This document shows, piece after piece, positions 26,884 to 37,200 of a DNA stretch of 64,000 nt. Source of the DNA: Ignavibacteriota bacterium (GTDB taxonomy: Bacteria > Bacteroidota > Ignavibacteria > Tepidaquicellales > Tepidaquicellaceae). The first letter of the stretch is position 1; each line of letters opens with the position of its first letter. Location of the stretch: the NCBI GenBank assembly GCA_016218085.1, contig JACREY010000012.1:310001-374000 (forward strand), given 5' to 3'. The position numbers and the translations under genes are program-made. The notes beneath the pieces were generated by a model. The model saw only the letters and a program-made list of their open reading frames with translations. It did no database searches and had not been told where the DNA came from.

Positions 26884-27921
26884 ATGAAAAAAATTATCGT
26901 ATTATTTTTACTTAGTGTTATGTTGTTTTCCTGCGGTAAAAAGGAAAGCAAACCTGGCAATATGCAGTTAAACGGAGCAGGAGCAACATTCCCGTTCCCG
27001 CTATATTCTAAATGGTTCGATGAATATGCAAAGATTAATAAAGATGCAAAAATAAATTACCAGTCAATAGGAAGCGGCGGCGGAGTAAAACAGGTTACCG
27101 AAGGCACGGTTGATTTCGGAGCATCAGACAGTCCGATGAATGAAGAAGAAACAAAGGGAGCGGAATCGAAGAACAATACAAAGATATTACATATACCTAC
27201 GGTACTCGGAGCAGTTGTTCTGACTTACAATCTGCCGGGAGTCGAAAAGTCGCTGAATTTATCAAGCGAAATAGTATCCGAAATCTATCTTGGAAAGATT
27301 AAGAAATGGAACGATGCAAAAATTGCAAAAGAAAACGAAGGTGTAAAATTACCGGACAAAGAAATTGCAGTAGTTTACAGAACAGACGGAAGCGGAACGA
27401 CATATATATTTACGGATTATCTTTCGAACGTAAGTGCAGACTGGAAAAAAGACGTTGGAACTTCCAAGACAGTAAAATTTCCTATAGGACAGGGCGGCAA
27501 AGGCAATGAAGGAGTTACAGGTGTAGTAAAGCAGCTTGAATATTCAATCGGGTACGTGGAATTGATATATGCTTTACAGAACAATTTAAAATATGCAAAC
27601 ATAAAGAATTTAGAAGGTGAAAACATTACACCATCACTCGAATCAGTAACAAAAGCAGGTGAAGTGATGCTTCCCGATATGCCGGAATCACTTACAATGT
27701 CAATCATCAATGCGAAAGGAAAAGGTGCATACCCGATTGCAAGCTATACATACTTGCTCGTTTATGAAAAAAACAAGGATGTTGAAAAAGGAAAACTTCT
27801 TAAATCATTCCTGCAATGGGCTCTCACAGACGGACAGAAATTCGCAAAGGATTTAGGATATGCTCCGTTGCCGGCGGATGTAAGTAAGAAAGCACTCGAT
27901 AAAATCTCAAAATTAAATTAA
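26884..27921 (+). CDS. pstS: Phosphate ABC transporter substrate-binding lipoprotein PstS
   Basis: 345 aa. Lipobox with lipidated cysteine at residue 17 (MLFSCGKK). The mature N-terminus LNGAGATFPFPLYSKWFDEY, then YQSIGSGGGVKQV, VDFGASDSPM, VYRTDGSGTTYIFTDYL and GQGGKGNEGVTGVVKQ are the phosphate-coordinating loops of PstS. It binds orthophosphate outside the inner membrane for the PstCAB importer. pstCAB are not in this window, which is unusual. The next gene, a porin, begins 24 bp downstream, so the two are probably one operon under the Pho-like box. Confidence 0.96.
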   Translation: MKKIIVLFLLSVMLFSCGKKESKPGNMQLNGAGATFPFPLYSKWFDEYAKINKDAKINYQSIGSGGGVKQVTEGTVDFGASDSPMNEEETKGAESKNNTKILHIPTVLGAVVLTYNLPGVEKSLNLSSEIVSEIYLGKIKKWNDAKIAKENEGVKLPDKEIAVVYRTDGSGTTYIFTDYLSNVSADWKKDVGTSKTVKFPIGQGGKGNEGVTGVVKQLEYSIGYVELIYALQNNLKYANIKNLEGENITPSLESVTKAGEVMLPDMPESLTMSIINAKGKGAYPIASYTYLLVYEKNKDVEKGKLLKSFLQWALTDGQKFAKDLGYAPLPADVSKKALDKISKLN

Positions 27922-27945
27922 TTATCAAATTATAAAAATAAACTA

Positions 27946-29268
27946 ATGAGAAAATATTTATTATTACTGCTCGCTACAGTATTGTTCTCGTCGCTGAGTG
28001 CACAGAACAGAACCGAATTCAAACAGGAAGTAAAAATCGGAGGTGTGGTATTTACGGGTTTTATCTTTAATATGGATAATGCTGATTTTATTACGAAGCT
28101 CGATACAACATCTGCAAATTCATCCGCTCCTTTCGGATATAATCCTGTAAAAAACCAGTTTGAGACAAGCAAAAACAGTTTTTATTTTGACAGGGCTTAT
28201 ATTAATATAAAAGCAAATCTAACGCCTCAGATAACAGCAAGAATAACACCTGATGTTTATTCTACGACGGACGGAAGCGGAAAGACGCAGTATTTTACAC
28301 AGATTAAATTCGGATATTTTGATTACACTCCTTTAACAACGGAAGACGGGTTATCGCTTACTTTCAGCCTTGGCATAGTGCCAAATCAATGGACAAGCAA
28401 TATGGATAAGCATTACGGATACAGAGGCGTTGCAAAAACCTTCACCGATTATAACTGGACAACAAGTGCAGTCAGGTCAGGCAATACGGTAAAAGTAACA
28501 AGCGGCACTTTCTTCTCTACTGCTGACCTTGGAATGACAACTAAATTATCATTACCTCAGAAATACGGAGATATTACCGTCAGCGTGTTAAACGGAAACG
28601 GATTCAGGAATGAAGGTTTTGACCAGAACAGGTTTAAAGATATATTTGTAACAGGATTTTTCAATCCTCTTGCAGGTCAGTTAGCAAAAAGAGTGGATGC
28701 AGTTAAGAAATCAGGAAAATCAAGACTGGAAGGCATTTCAGAGCTTACAGTCGGGGGTTTTGCTTATATCGGGAAGCTTGGTTTTAATGAATACGGTGTT
28801 TCAAACGGGGGTCAGTACAGGACAAACAGATTTGGCGGAATGCTTAATTTCAAATATAATTTTGATAAAGCAGGCTCAGTGAAAATAGGCGGTGAATACA
28901 GTGTTTATTCCAACCAGCTTCCTTCAAATTCGTTAACACCGACAGTTGATTCAACTCTTAATGGTGGTGGTTTATCTGCATTTCTTGAGTTCAATCCTCC
29001 TGTCGAGCAGCTTAATGACAAGTTGTTTTTAACTTTCAGGTATGATATGTTCAATCCCAACACAAACAGCGGAAGCACGACATCATTTTACGATATGGGA
29101 AAACAGAAGCTGATGATAATAGGACTTATGTACAAACCTGCAAATATTCTTACTCTTGGATTATCTTATCATAATATCGGATACGACCAGAATTACATTG
29201 TCAAGTATGACGGAACGACATCAAGCAGCCTGAACAGGTTTTATGTTAACGCAATACTTGATTTTTAA
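27946..29268 (+). CDS. OprO/OprP-type phosphate porin-like outer-membrane protein
   Basis: 440 aa. Signal peptide cleaved near LSAQN. The mature chain shows KIGGVVFTGFIFNMDN, FYFDRAYINIKANLTPQITARITPD and GLSLTFSLGIVPNQW, then regular amphipathic strands to a terminal phenylalanine (YVNAILDF) recognised by the BAM complex. It resembles the OprO/OprP porin group. Position directly after pstS supports a role in phosphate uptake across the outer membrane. A strong terminator follows. Confidence 0.75.
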   Translation: MRKYLLLLLATVLFSSLSAQNRTEFKQEVKIGGVVFTGFIFNMDNADFITKLDTTSANSSAPFGYNPVKNQFETSKNSFYFDRAYINIKANLTPQITARITPDVYSTTDGSGKTQYFTQIKFGYFDYTPLTTEDGLSLTFSLGIVPNQWTSNMDKHYGYRGVAKTFTDYNWTTSAVRSGNTVKVTSGTFFSTADLGMTTKLSLPQKYGDITVSVLNGNGFRNEGFDQNRFKDIFVTGFFNPLAGQLAKRVDAVKKSGKSRLEGISELTVGGFAYIGKLGFNEYGVSNGGQYRTNRFGGMLNFKYNFDKAGSVKIGGEYSVYSNQLPSNSLTPTVDSTLNGGGLSAFLEFNPPVEQLNDKLFLTFRYDMFNPNTNSGSTTSFYDMGKQKLMIIGLMYKPANILTLGLSYHNIGYDQNYIVKYDGTTSSSLNRFYVNAILDF

Positions 29269-29286
29269 AACACATATATCCCTACA

Positions 29287-29323
29287 TAAAAAGCCCTTTC
29301 TAAATCAAAGAAGGGCTTTTTTA
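29287..29323 (+). terminator. Rho-independent terminator after the pstS-porin pair
   Basis: Stem AAAAAGCCCTTTC / AAGAAGGGCTTTTTT around the loop TAAATCA, with the 3' arm running into T residues at 29316-29322. Located 20 bp after the porin stop. Confidence 0.92.
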
Positions 29324-29328
29324 TATTA

Positions 29329-29395
29329 TTAACAATTCTATAACTGCCGCTTAACAATTCCTTAATACTCAATTAAAGTACACTCCCTATTTTTG
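29329..29395 (+). promoter_or_regulatory. Pho-box-like 11-bp repeats and -7 box before the TonB receptor
   Basis: Units start every 11 bp: TTAACAATTCT (29329), ATAACTGCCGC (29340), TTAACAATTCC (29351), TTAATACTCAA (29362), TTAAAGTACAC (29373). Four bases after the last unit is TATTTTTG (29388-29395), a perfect TAnnTTTG. This is the same order and spacing as before pstS. Confidence 0.65.
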
Positions 29396-29411
29396 AGTAA
29401 AAAAATATAAG

Positions 29412-32198
29412 ATGAAAAAATTATTACTGCTTGCACACTTTTTATTATTTTCCCAGATTCTGTATTCACAGGGGATTAAGGGGAAAATTCTGGAAGCCAC
29501 AACATCAGAGCCTCTTATAGGCGCTACTGTAAAAATTATAGGAACGAGCCTTGGAGCAGTCGCAGATGTTGACGGAAATTATTTTATCGGGGATTTAAAA
29601 CCCGGCGTTTATGAATTAAAGTTCTCCTATATAGGATATAATGATAAGAACTTTCAAAGCGTAGTAGTTAAGGACGGTGAGGTTACGAATCTGGATGTTG
29701 TTCTGACCGTTGACGGGCTGACTACTGAAGTTATAACAATCGAAGCGAACACATCACTTTCGAACGAGCAGGCAATGCTCACTGAAAAAAAGAATTCGGA
29801 TAAAATATCCGACGGTATCAGCGAGCAGCAGATAAAAAGGGCGCCTGATGCGGCGGCATCGGATGTTATGAAAAGGATTATAGGTGTAAATATCGTAGAT
29901 AATAAATTCGTATTTATCCGCGGTACTTCAGAAAGATATAACACAACAACTTTGAACGGAGTTTTTCTCCCCAGCACAGAGACCGATAAAAAATCTTTTT
30001 CATTCGATATATTCCCTTCGAATTTACTAGAGAATATAATAATATCAAAATCATATACGCCTGACCAGCCGGGAAATTTTTCAGGCGGTCTTGTCCAGTT
30101 AAACACAAAAGATTTCCCTGAAAGCTTTACGCTTAATTTTTCCTCTTCGATTTCGGGAAATTCAAATACAACAGGCAAAGATATACTGACTTATCCCGGT
30201 GAGCAAAAAAGTGTTTTATTTTTAAACACAGGATTCGATAACGGATTAAGGGAACTTCCGGGGTCGATTTCCTCACAAATGGTTTCCAGGGATTACTACA
30301 ACGGTCAGTCTTTAAAGAATTTCGGAAGGTCCTTTAACTCGAACTGGGGAATATTCGGCGAGAAAGCCCCTGTTAACGGAAGCTTCCAGCTTTCTGCCGG
30401 AAACAATTACAGGTTTGGAAAGAGCAATCAGCTTGGAATATTCGGTGCATATACATACAGCAGCAGTTTTTCCAACAAAGATTTAACAAGAACGGAATAC
30501 CAGGCAGACGGATTAAAGGAGCAGGAATTCAGCGGTCAGAATTCGATGTATAAGGTTCAGTGGGGAGCTATATTCAATGCAAGTTTTAAATTAGGCGATA
30601 ATCAGAAGCTGAGTTTAAAGAATACATACATACTAAATTCAGAAGATGAAACACAATATCTTGAAGGAACGCATATTCCCCAAACAGCGGACAGAAAGCT
30701 ATACTCTACTCATATGAAGGTAAGGGGAGTATATTCAGCGCAGTTAATCGGAGAGCACTTTTTTGAAAATCTTAAAAGAATGAAAATCGACTGGAAGGCA
30801 TCATATTCGGAATCTGCCGCAGACGAACCGGACTACAAGACGATGATTTACCAGAGAGAGAACGGGACAGAAGATGCTTACATTGCTCCGATTTCGGTTA
30901 CGGGAAATCCGAATACAACAATCGGAGGCAGATTGTTCACTAATTTAAAAGATATTAACAGGAGTTTTGAAATTAATACCGAGTTACCTGCAAAAATCAC
31001 GGATAAGATTAAAATGAAAATTAAAACAGGTGTATTTGCTTTCGGTACACAAAGACATTTCAATGCACGCTTATTTGCACCATATTTTTCCAATCAGGCA
31101 AATATATGGGATAAAAGCAAGATACAGAAGCAGTCCATCGATTCTATATTTTCAGCAATTAATATTGATACGAATAAACTTGTATTCGAAGAATTCACGA
31201 CGGGTTCTGATAATTATTATGCATACGAAAATTCATATGCCGGATACATTATGTTCGATGTGCCAATCGGAAAATTCAGAATAATAACAGGTGCAAGGTT
31301 GGAGTCAAACGAGCAGGTTCTTAAATCGATTGATTTGACAAACAAACCAATAACGGTGAACTTAAAGAATAACGATATTCTTCCTTCACTGAATCTGGTA
31401 TATAATGTTACGGAAAATACAAATGCAAGATTTTCTTATTTCCAGTCAATTTCAAAACCGGAGTTAAGGGAAATTGCACCATTCGGATTCAATGATTTCA
31501 ACAGGAATGTTTTTGTTTATGGTAACCCATATGACCTGCACAGAACGCTTGTAAGGAATTTCGATTTAAGACTGGAGACTTATCCGGAAGCGGGAGAGCT
31601 TATGTCTATAAGTCTTTTCTACAAAAAGCTCGATGCACCGATAGAAACGGTATATCTATCGGAAGGAAGCGATTCAAAATCCAATACATTCAGAAATGCA
31701 ACAAACGGTGCGGTAAATTACGGGGTTGAACTGGAATTGAGAAAGAATTTAGGTTCATTCACTAAATATTTGAATAATTTTATGTTCAACGGTAACCTCA
31801 CGATTATTAATTCGAAAATAGATTTATCAGGTCTTTCATCGGCTGAAACCAAGCAGGAGAGGAAGATGCAGGGGCAGTCGCCATATACAATCAATGTTGG
31901 GATATATTATGACAATTCAGAAACAGGAACAAGCGTGAATCTGCTGTATAACAGGTATGGAAGCAGAATTTCGGAAGTAGGTTTAAGCGGTTTCGGAGAT
32001 ATAGAGGAAGTCGGAAGGGACCTTGTTGATTTTTCTGCTTCTCAGAAGTTTCTCGGGAATTTCGAGGCAAAATTCACAGTAAGGAATCTGCTCGGAAAGG
32101 ATATATATTATTCACAGCTTGTAAATAGCACTTCCGAAACGGTAAGATATTACAGGGTAGGCACGAACTATTCATTTTCACTCGGGTATAAATTTTAA
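29412..32198 (+). CDS. TonB-dependent receptor with CarboxypepD-reg-like domain
   Basis: 928 aa outer-membrane receptor. Signal peptide ends near LYSQG; residues 20-105 are the carboxypeptidase-regulatory-like beta-sandwich (GKILEATTSEPLIGATVKI, VDGNYFIGDLKPGVYELKF) typical of Bacteroidota receptors; a plug domain follows (about 130-235, ending GGLVQLNTKDFPE); then a 22-strand barrel with the final strand NYSFSLGYKF. It imports a ligand with energy from TonB-ExbBD. Substrate unknown; the Pho-type upstream repeats and the neighbouring pstS suggest a phosphorus compound. Confidence 0.93.
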   Translation: MKKLLLLAHFLLFSQILYSQGIKGKILEATTSEPLIGATVKIIGTSLGAVADVDGNYFIGDLKPGVYELKFSYIGYNDKNFQSVVVKDGEVTNLDVVLTVDGLTTEVITIEANTSLSNEQAMLTEKKNSDKISDGISEQQIKRAPDAAASDVMKRIIGVNIVDNKFVFIRGTSERYNTTTLNGVFLPSTETDKKSFSFDIFPSNLLENIIISKSYTPDQPGNFSGGLVQLNTKDFPESFTLNFSSSISGNSNTTGKDILTYPGEQKSVLFLNTGFDNGLRELPGSISSQMVSRDYYNGQSLKNFGRSFNSNWGIFGEKAPVNGSFQLSAGNNYRFGKSNQLGIFGAYTYSSSFSNKDLTRTEYQADGLKEQEFSGQNSMYKVQWGAIFNASFKLGDNQKLSLKNTYILNSEDETQYLEGTHIPQTADRKLYSTHMKVRGVYSAQLIGEHFFENLKRMKIDWKASYSESAADEPDYKTMIYQRENGTEDAYIAPISVTGNPNTTIGGRLFTNLKDINRSFEINTELPAKITDKIKMKIKTGVFAFGTQRHFNARLFAPYFSNQANIWDKSKIQKQSIDSIFSAINIDTNKLVFEEFTTGSDNYYAYENSYAGYIMFDVPIGKFRIITGARLESNEQVLKSIDLTNKPITVNLKNNDILPSLNLVYNVTENTNARFSYFQSISKPELREIAPFGFNDFNRNVFVYGNPYDLHRTLVRNFDLRLETYPEAGELMSISLFYKKLDAPIETVYLSEGSDSKSNTFRNATNGAVNYGVELELRKNLGSFTKYLNNFMFNGNLTIINSKIDLSGLSSAETKQERKMQGQSPYTINVGIYYDNSETGTSVNLLYNRYGSRISEVGLSGFGDIEEVGRDLVDFSASQKFLGNFEAKFTVRNLLGKDIYYSQLVNSTSETVRYYRVGTNYSFSLGYKF

Positions 32199-32212
32199 AT
32201 GTTTATCAGCTA

Positions 32213-32274
32213 TGCCAGCAATGCAATCCCATAAAAACAAATCCGTTCTTTCTATACGGGATTGCATTGCCGGA
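32213..32274. repeat. Long inverted repeat after the TonB receptor gene
   Basis: Left arm AGCAATGCAATCCCAT (32217-32232) and right arm TACGGGATTGCATTGCC around 32255-32271 pair over about 15 bp across a 22-bp loop. No T-run follows. It could be a processing/stability hairpin between the receptor and the next gene. Confidence 0.7.
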
Positions 32275-32291
32275 AATAAGTTTACGATTTA

Positions 32292-32336
32292 TTTATCCTA
32301 TCTTAATAAATCATTAATCTTGCATCAATAAGTTTG
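32292..32336 (+). promoter_or_regulatory. Pho-box-like repeats and -7 box before the 547-aa T9SS cargo
   Basis: TTTATCCTATC (32292), TTAATAAATCA (32303) and TTAATCTTGCA (32314) have an 11-bp period; TAAGTTTG (32329-32336) is a perfect TAnnTTTG box 4 bp after the last unit. Third member of the set, weaker in sequence than the two upstream ones. Confidence 0.5.
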
Positions 32337-32368
32337 AATATAAAATAAATTAAAAATAAAAACCAATT

Positions 32369-34012
32369 ATGAAAAAAATACTTATTCTCTTTGCTTTGCT
32401 TGTCTTTGCATACAGTACCGGATACACTCAGGCAACAGATACCTTGCCCGGAACAATAACATCCGCTTATACGCTTAACAGTTCGAAAAGATATTTAATG
32501 CTTGGTGAGGTTCGTGTCAAAAACGGCGGTAACCTTGTAATTCCTGCCGGAACAAGGATATACGGAGAAAAAACCTCAAAAGGTTCATTAATTATAGAAA
32601 GAGGCGGAAAAATTAATGCGGTCGGCACACAGACCAATCCAATTATTTTCACGAGTGCTTTTGCACCCGGAAACAGAAACGCCGGTGACTGGGGCGGAAT
32701 TGTAATTCTGGGAAAAGCCAAAATCAATACAACTACGGGAGCTGACACTGCGGCTATCGAAGGATTTGCATCATCGATTTACTATGGCGGACAGGATGAC
32801 AACGACAGTTCCGGAATAATGAAATATGTGAGGATTGAATACTCAGGAGTTGCACTTGCACCGAACAATGAAATCAACGGATTAACAATGGGCGGCGTTG
32901 GAAGAAAAACAGTAATCGAAAATATAATGGTAAGTTTTTGCGGTGATGATTCATACGAATGGTTCGGCGGAACAGTAAACTGCAAATATCTTGTATCTTA
33001 TAATGCGGTTGACGATGAGTTCGATACGGACAACGGGTACAGAGGAAGAGTACAGTTTGGCTTAAGTATAAAACATCCTAACATTGCAGACATAAGCGGT
33101 TCTAACGGATTTGAATCGGATAATAACGGCGCACCGAATTATAACAATCCCAGAACACAGCCGATTTTCTCCAATATTACTTTTATTGGCGTGAAGAGAT
33201 ATGATACATCCACAGTAGATGCAAACCACAAGAGAGGAATGCATTTAAGAAGAAACTCTCTTCAGAATGTTTATAATACAATATTCATGGGTTACACCAC
33301 AGGTTCATTATTTGACGGAATCGGAGTAGCAAATGCCTGTAACGGTGACACAATCAAATATATGAGCAATATTATTGCAGGTATATCGGGAAAAAATTTC
33401 GATACGGCTGCAATGAATTCAAACGGATTTAATGCCTCAACCTGGGCATTAAACTCAGCAAGATTGAATGATACTCTCAACACAAATGACCAGGTAATGC
33501 TGACAAATGCATACGGCGGGTATATTTCTAATAATTGGAATGCTTCATATTTCATTCCACTTGCCGGTTCACCAGCATTAAACAGTGCAAGGGTAACCAA
33601 TGTAAATGCCGTTGACCCGTATTTCTCTTCTGTAAACTTCAGGGGTGCATTTGGTGCTGATAACTGGGCTGCCGGCTGGACAAACTTCAGACCCGACACC
33701 GTAAATTACAACACAGTAGGTATAAGTCAGATTTCTTCAAACGTTCCCGGTGAATACAGACTTGACCAGAATTATCCCAATCCGTTCAATCCATCGACAA
33801 AGATTAATTTTGCAATAACAAAGCCCGGATTTGTAAGTCTTAGAGTCTATGATATTACGGGAAAAGAAATTATAAATCTTGTAAATGAAAAATTACAGAC
33901 AGGAACATATTCATACGATTTCAACGCAACAAACTTAAGTTCAGGAATATATTTCTATACATTGAAATCAGACAATTTCGTAAGCACAAAGAAAATGGTT
34001 TTAGTAAAATAA
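32369..34012 (+). CDS. Secreted beta-helix protein with T9SS sorting domain
   Basis: 547 aa. Signal peptide ends near GYTQA. The body is a repetitive right-handed beta-helix-like region (GGNLVIPAGTRIYGEK, GDWGGIVILGKAKI, VDDEFDTDNGYRG, NGFESDNNGAPNYNNPRTQP), a family often placed beside TonB receptors in Bacteroidota. The last 80 residues are a type IX secretion C-terminal domain: DQNYPNPFNPSTKINF, LRVYDITGKEI and SGIYFYTLKSDNFVSTKKMV. The protein is therefore exported across the outer membrane and anchored or released. Its Pho-like promoter and neighbours suggest a phosphate-starvation role. The 3' end is nearly identical to that of the next gene. Confidence 0.85.
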   Translation: MKKILILFALLVFAYSTGYTQATDTLPGTITSAYTLNSSKRYLMLGEVRVKNGGNLVIPAGTRIYGEKTSKGSLIIERGGKINAVGTQTNPIIFTSAFAPGNRNAGDWGGIVILGKAKINTTTGADTAAIEGFASSIYYGGQDDNDSSGIMKYVRIEYSGVALAPNNEINGLTMGGVGRKTVIENIMVSFCGDDSYEWFGGTVNCKYLVSYNAVDDEFDTDNGYRGRVQFGLSIKHPNIADISGSNGFESDNNGAPNYNNPRTQPIFSNITFIGVKRYDTSTVDANHKRGMHLRRNSLQNVYNTIFMGYTTGSLFDGIGVANACNGDTIKYMSNIIAGISGKNFDTAAMNSNGFNASTWALNSARLNDTLNTNDQVMLTNAYGGYISNNWNASYFIPLAGSPALNSARVTNVNAVDPYFSSVNFRGAFGADNWAAGWTNFRPDTVNYNTVGISQISSNVPGEYRLDQNYPNPFNPSTKINFAITKPGFVSLRVYDITGKEIINLVNEKLQTGTYSYDFNATNLSSGIYFYTLKSDNFVSTKKMVLVK

Positions 34013-34037
34013 TACCGTAGCGAGCGGTAATAATAAA

Positions 34038-34080
34038 TATTCCTTTTCCGGGTAAGTTCACCGGAAAAGGAATTTTTTTA
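34038..34080 (+). terminator. Terminator after the 547-aa T9SS cargo gene
   Basis: Stem ATTCCTTTTCCGG / CCGGAAAAGGAAT around a short loop, followed by seven T. A copy with the same stem but a different loop follows the next T9SS gene at 37540-37580. Confidence 0.92.
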
Positions 34081-34222
34081 TCTGTAAAATTGAGAAATAA
34101 AATTCGTTTAGTCTCATTTTGAGAAAGGTATACCTCATATAAACAGCTTAATCTATTATTATTCTTCAGATATGTATTAATTATTTATGGCAAGAAAATT
34201 GCAACAACATAAATATAATTAT

Positions 34223-34228
34223 GGAGGG
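34223..34228 (+). promoter_or_regulatory. Strong Shine-Dalgarno site (GGAGGG)
   Basis: GGAGGG seven bases before the ATG at 34236. It is notable because most starts in this window have no recognisable Shine-Dalgarno sequence; one other is GGAG at 42860 before ybaB. Confidence 0.7.
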
Positions 34229-34235
34229 TAAGTAA

Positions 34236-37200
34236 ATGAAAAATCTGAATTCTAATTTTATTAAAGAGTATATAATCAAAATCGTAGTACCAATAATAAT
34301 TATATATTCCATAAATACAAAAACACAAGCACAAACGGTTATACCTGTTGGTGCAAGCCAGACTTACGCAAAAATTTATGATGCATACAACAGTATATCA
34401 GAACCTCTATCCACATCATATATAATAGAGATACAAAGCGATTATAATGTGAGTAATGAAACTCAGATTACATTAAATTATAAAAGCGGTGCAAGTGCTT
34501 CGAATTATATACTGATATGTCCTGCTCTAAATGTATCAAAAACAATTACGGGAACATCTTCTTCCGGCACGGTATCATTTAACAGTGCGACTTTTGTAAC
34601 TATAGATGGTACTTACCGCGGAGGTACATCTTCCCTGACGATTGCAAACAGCAGTTCTTCGGGAGTTACGGTAATGTTTGTGAATGATGCGGTAAATAAT
34701 ACGGTAAAAAACTGTACGATTACCGGAAGAAACAGTTCGACTTCTTCGGGCGTTATTTATCTTTCGACAGCAAACAGCGGTAATGGAAATGATTACAATT
34801 TCATTTTAAGTAACACAATCACAAAGTACAGCACGTATCGTCCTGCGAATTTAATTTATTCCAGCGGAACATCAGGAAAAGAAAATGACAACAATACTAT
34901 CAGCGGTAATAGTATATATGATTTCACAAATTGCGGAATTTACGTTACGAATACCGGAAACGGAAACAACTGGATAATAGGCGGAGAATCATCACAGGAA
35001 GGTAACAGCATTTATCAGGTGACCAACAGCAGTACGGCACAGACAGGGATTTTTCTAAAAGCAGGTACCACAACTTCAGGACACGTAATAAAAAACAACT
35101 ATATTGGCGGCTCGACTGTACAGTGCGGAGGGAGTGCCTGGTGTAACACAGGAGGCGTAGCATTTGTTGGTATTAAGCTGAACGTATCTACATCGACATA
35201 TGGAGTAATGGTTTCATACAATACCGTAAAAAACTTTAACATGACAAGTACGTCGAGTTCTGCGATATTCTATGGAATTTATCCTGATTCCGGAAGTATG
35301 TACATCGAGCATAATACAATAGGAGATGAAAATACGGCAAATTCAATAACTACTTCAGCTCCCGCATTAATTTGCGGAATTTTTTCGGAATCATTGTTTA
35401 ATGTTGATATTAAATATAATTCGATTTCAAATATAACAATGACAAGTACAAGCAATACCGACAAGCCAAAACTTAGAGGCGTAAGGCATTCCAATAAGAT
35501 TGGCAGGTCATACGGAAAGGTCACAATCAGTAATAATACTGTACATCATTTAAAATCAGCAGGCAGAATCCCTTTTTCAGACGGTACGATATACGGAATA
35601 GTTTATTGCGATTCTTCAATTTATTCACAAGGAGAGATCAGCAATAATGATATTCACGATTTATGCTGCAACAGCACAACCGGTGCGAATGTATATATGG
35701 CAGGCATAGAGGTTGATGAATATGCATACAACGCAGATGTTTTTAACAACAGGATATGCGGATTATATAATTATAATGCAACGGATCCGATGATTGGCGG
35801 AATTATCACTCATATTGATTACGGAACATCTGTTAATCATAACATAAATATTTATAATAACATGATAGCACTGAATAACAGTCAAAATGCACAACTGTAT
35901 GGAATATGGGATGCAGGTTCGGTGACTAATACAACTACTTTTAATGTTTTTTACAATACTATTTACCTTTCAGGTACTGTTTCATCAGGAACAAATCAGT
36001 CTGCTTGTTATAACAGAGGATTTACAGGAGCCACGCCGACTAATTTACCAACAAAATCAGTGACTTATTTGAAAAATAATATTTTTATAAATACAAGAAG
36101 CGGAGGAAGCGGAAAACATTATGCAATTATTAATGCACCGGATGCAACGGTATTGCCAACAACGGGATGGTCAACAAAATATTCGAATTACAATTTCCTT
36201 GTAACAAGTAATTCGTCTAATGCAGGAGGCTGGGGACAGGGTTCGTCTTTTTCTTCTTATAATTTTTCAAGCTGGATAAATCAAACCGGAACAATGAAAC
36301 AGGATTATAACAGCTGGTACCTGGAAAGTTCTGCATTAAATATTACAAATTTCTTTACAGATACTTCGACCGCTAATCTTAATATTAAATCCGACCAAAG
36401 CGAAGGGTGGTATGTAAAAGGAAAAGGAATAGCCGGAATAATGTCGGGCAATATAGCAACGGATATAAATGGAAACGCAAGAAGCACAACATTCGGATTC
36501 GGCACATCAATTGGAGCAAATGAGTTTATTCCTTCATCAACTCCACCGTTACCTAATATAACAGGAACAATTTCTGTGGACAGTATCCAGACAATAACAT
36601 CTGCCGGAAAAACATTGGGTACTTTACAATGGACGGGCGGTACGGCACTTCCCACGGCTTTATCATTCGAATATTTCAGCGGCAGTGTTCCTCCCGGAAC
36701 TCTTTATGGAAAGTACTCGAATTGTTATTGGACAATAACTCAGACAGGCGGCAGTAATTTTTCATATAATTTGATTTTAAATTATGATTCGGCGGATGTC
36801 GGAACGATAGATAATGAGTTAAATATAAGACTTGCGAAAAGAGACGGCGGACCCTGGACGACTTATCTGAACTCAACTGTAAATACTACTAATAAGACAA
36901 TAACACTAAACAATCTGAATTCTTTTTCCGATTTTGCTCTTTCGGATGTTAACGAGCCAATGCCGGTACATATCGAATACTTTACATTTAATATTAAAGG
37001 TAGAAATGTAGGGCTTAAGTGGAAAACAACATCAGAAATAAATAATAAGGGTTTTGAAGTGCAGCGACTGGAAAAGGGTGTTTATAAATACCTGGGATTT
37101 TTAGCTGCAAAAAACGGAACATCGAATGAATACAATTTTGAAGATAAGAATCTTCAACCGGGAAGATATAATTACAGATTAAAGCAAATCGATTTGAACG

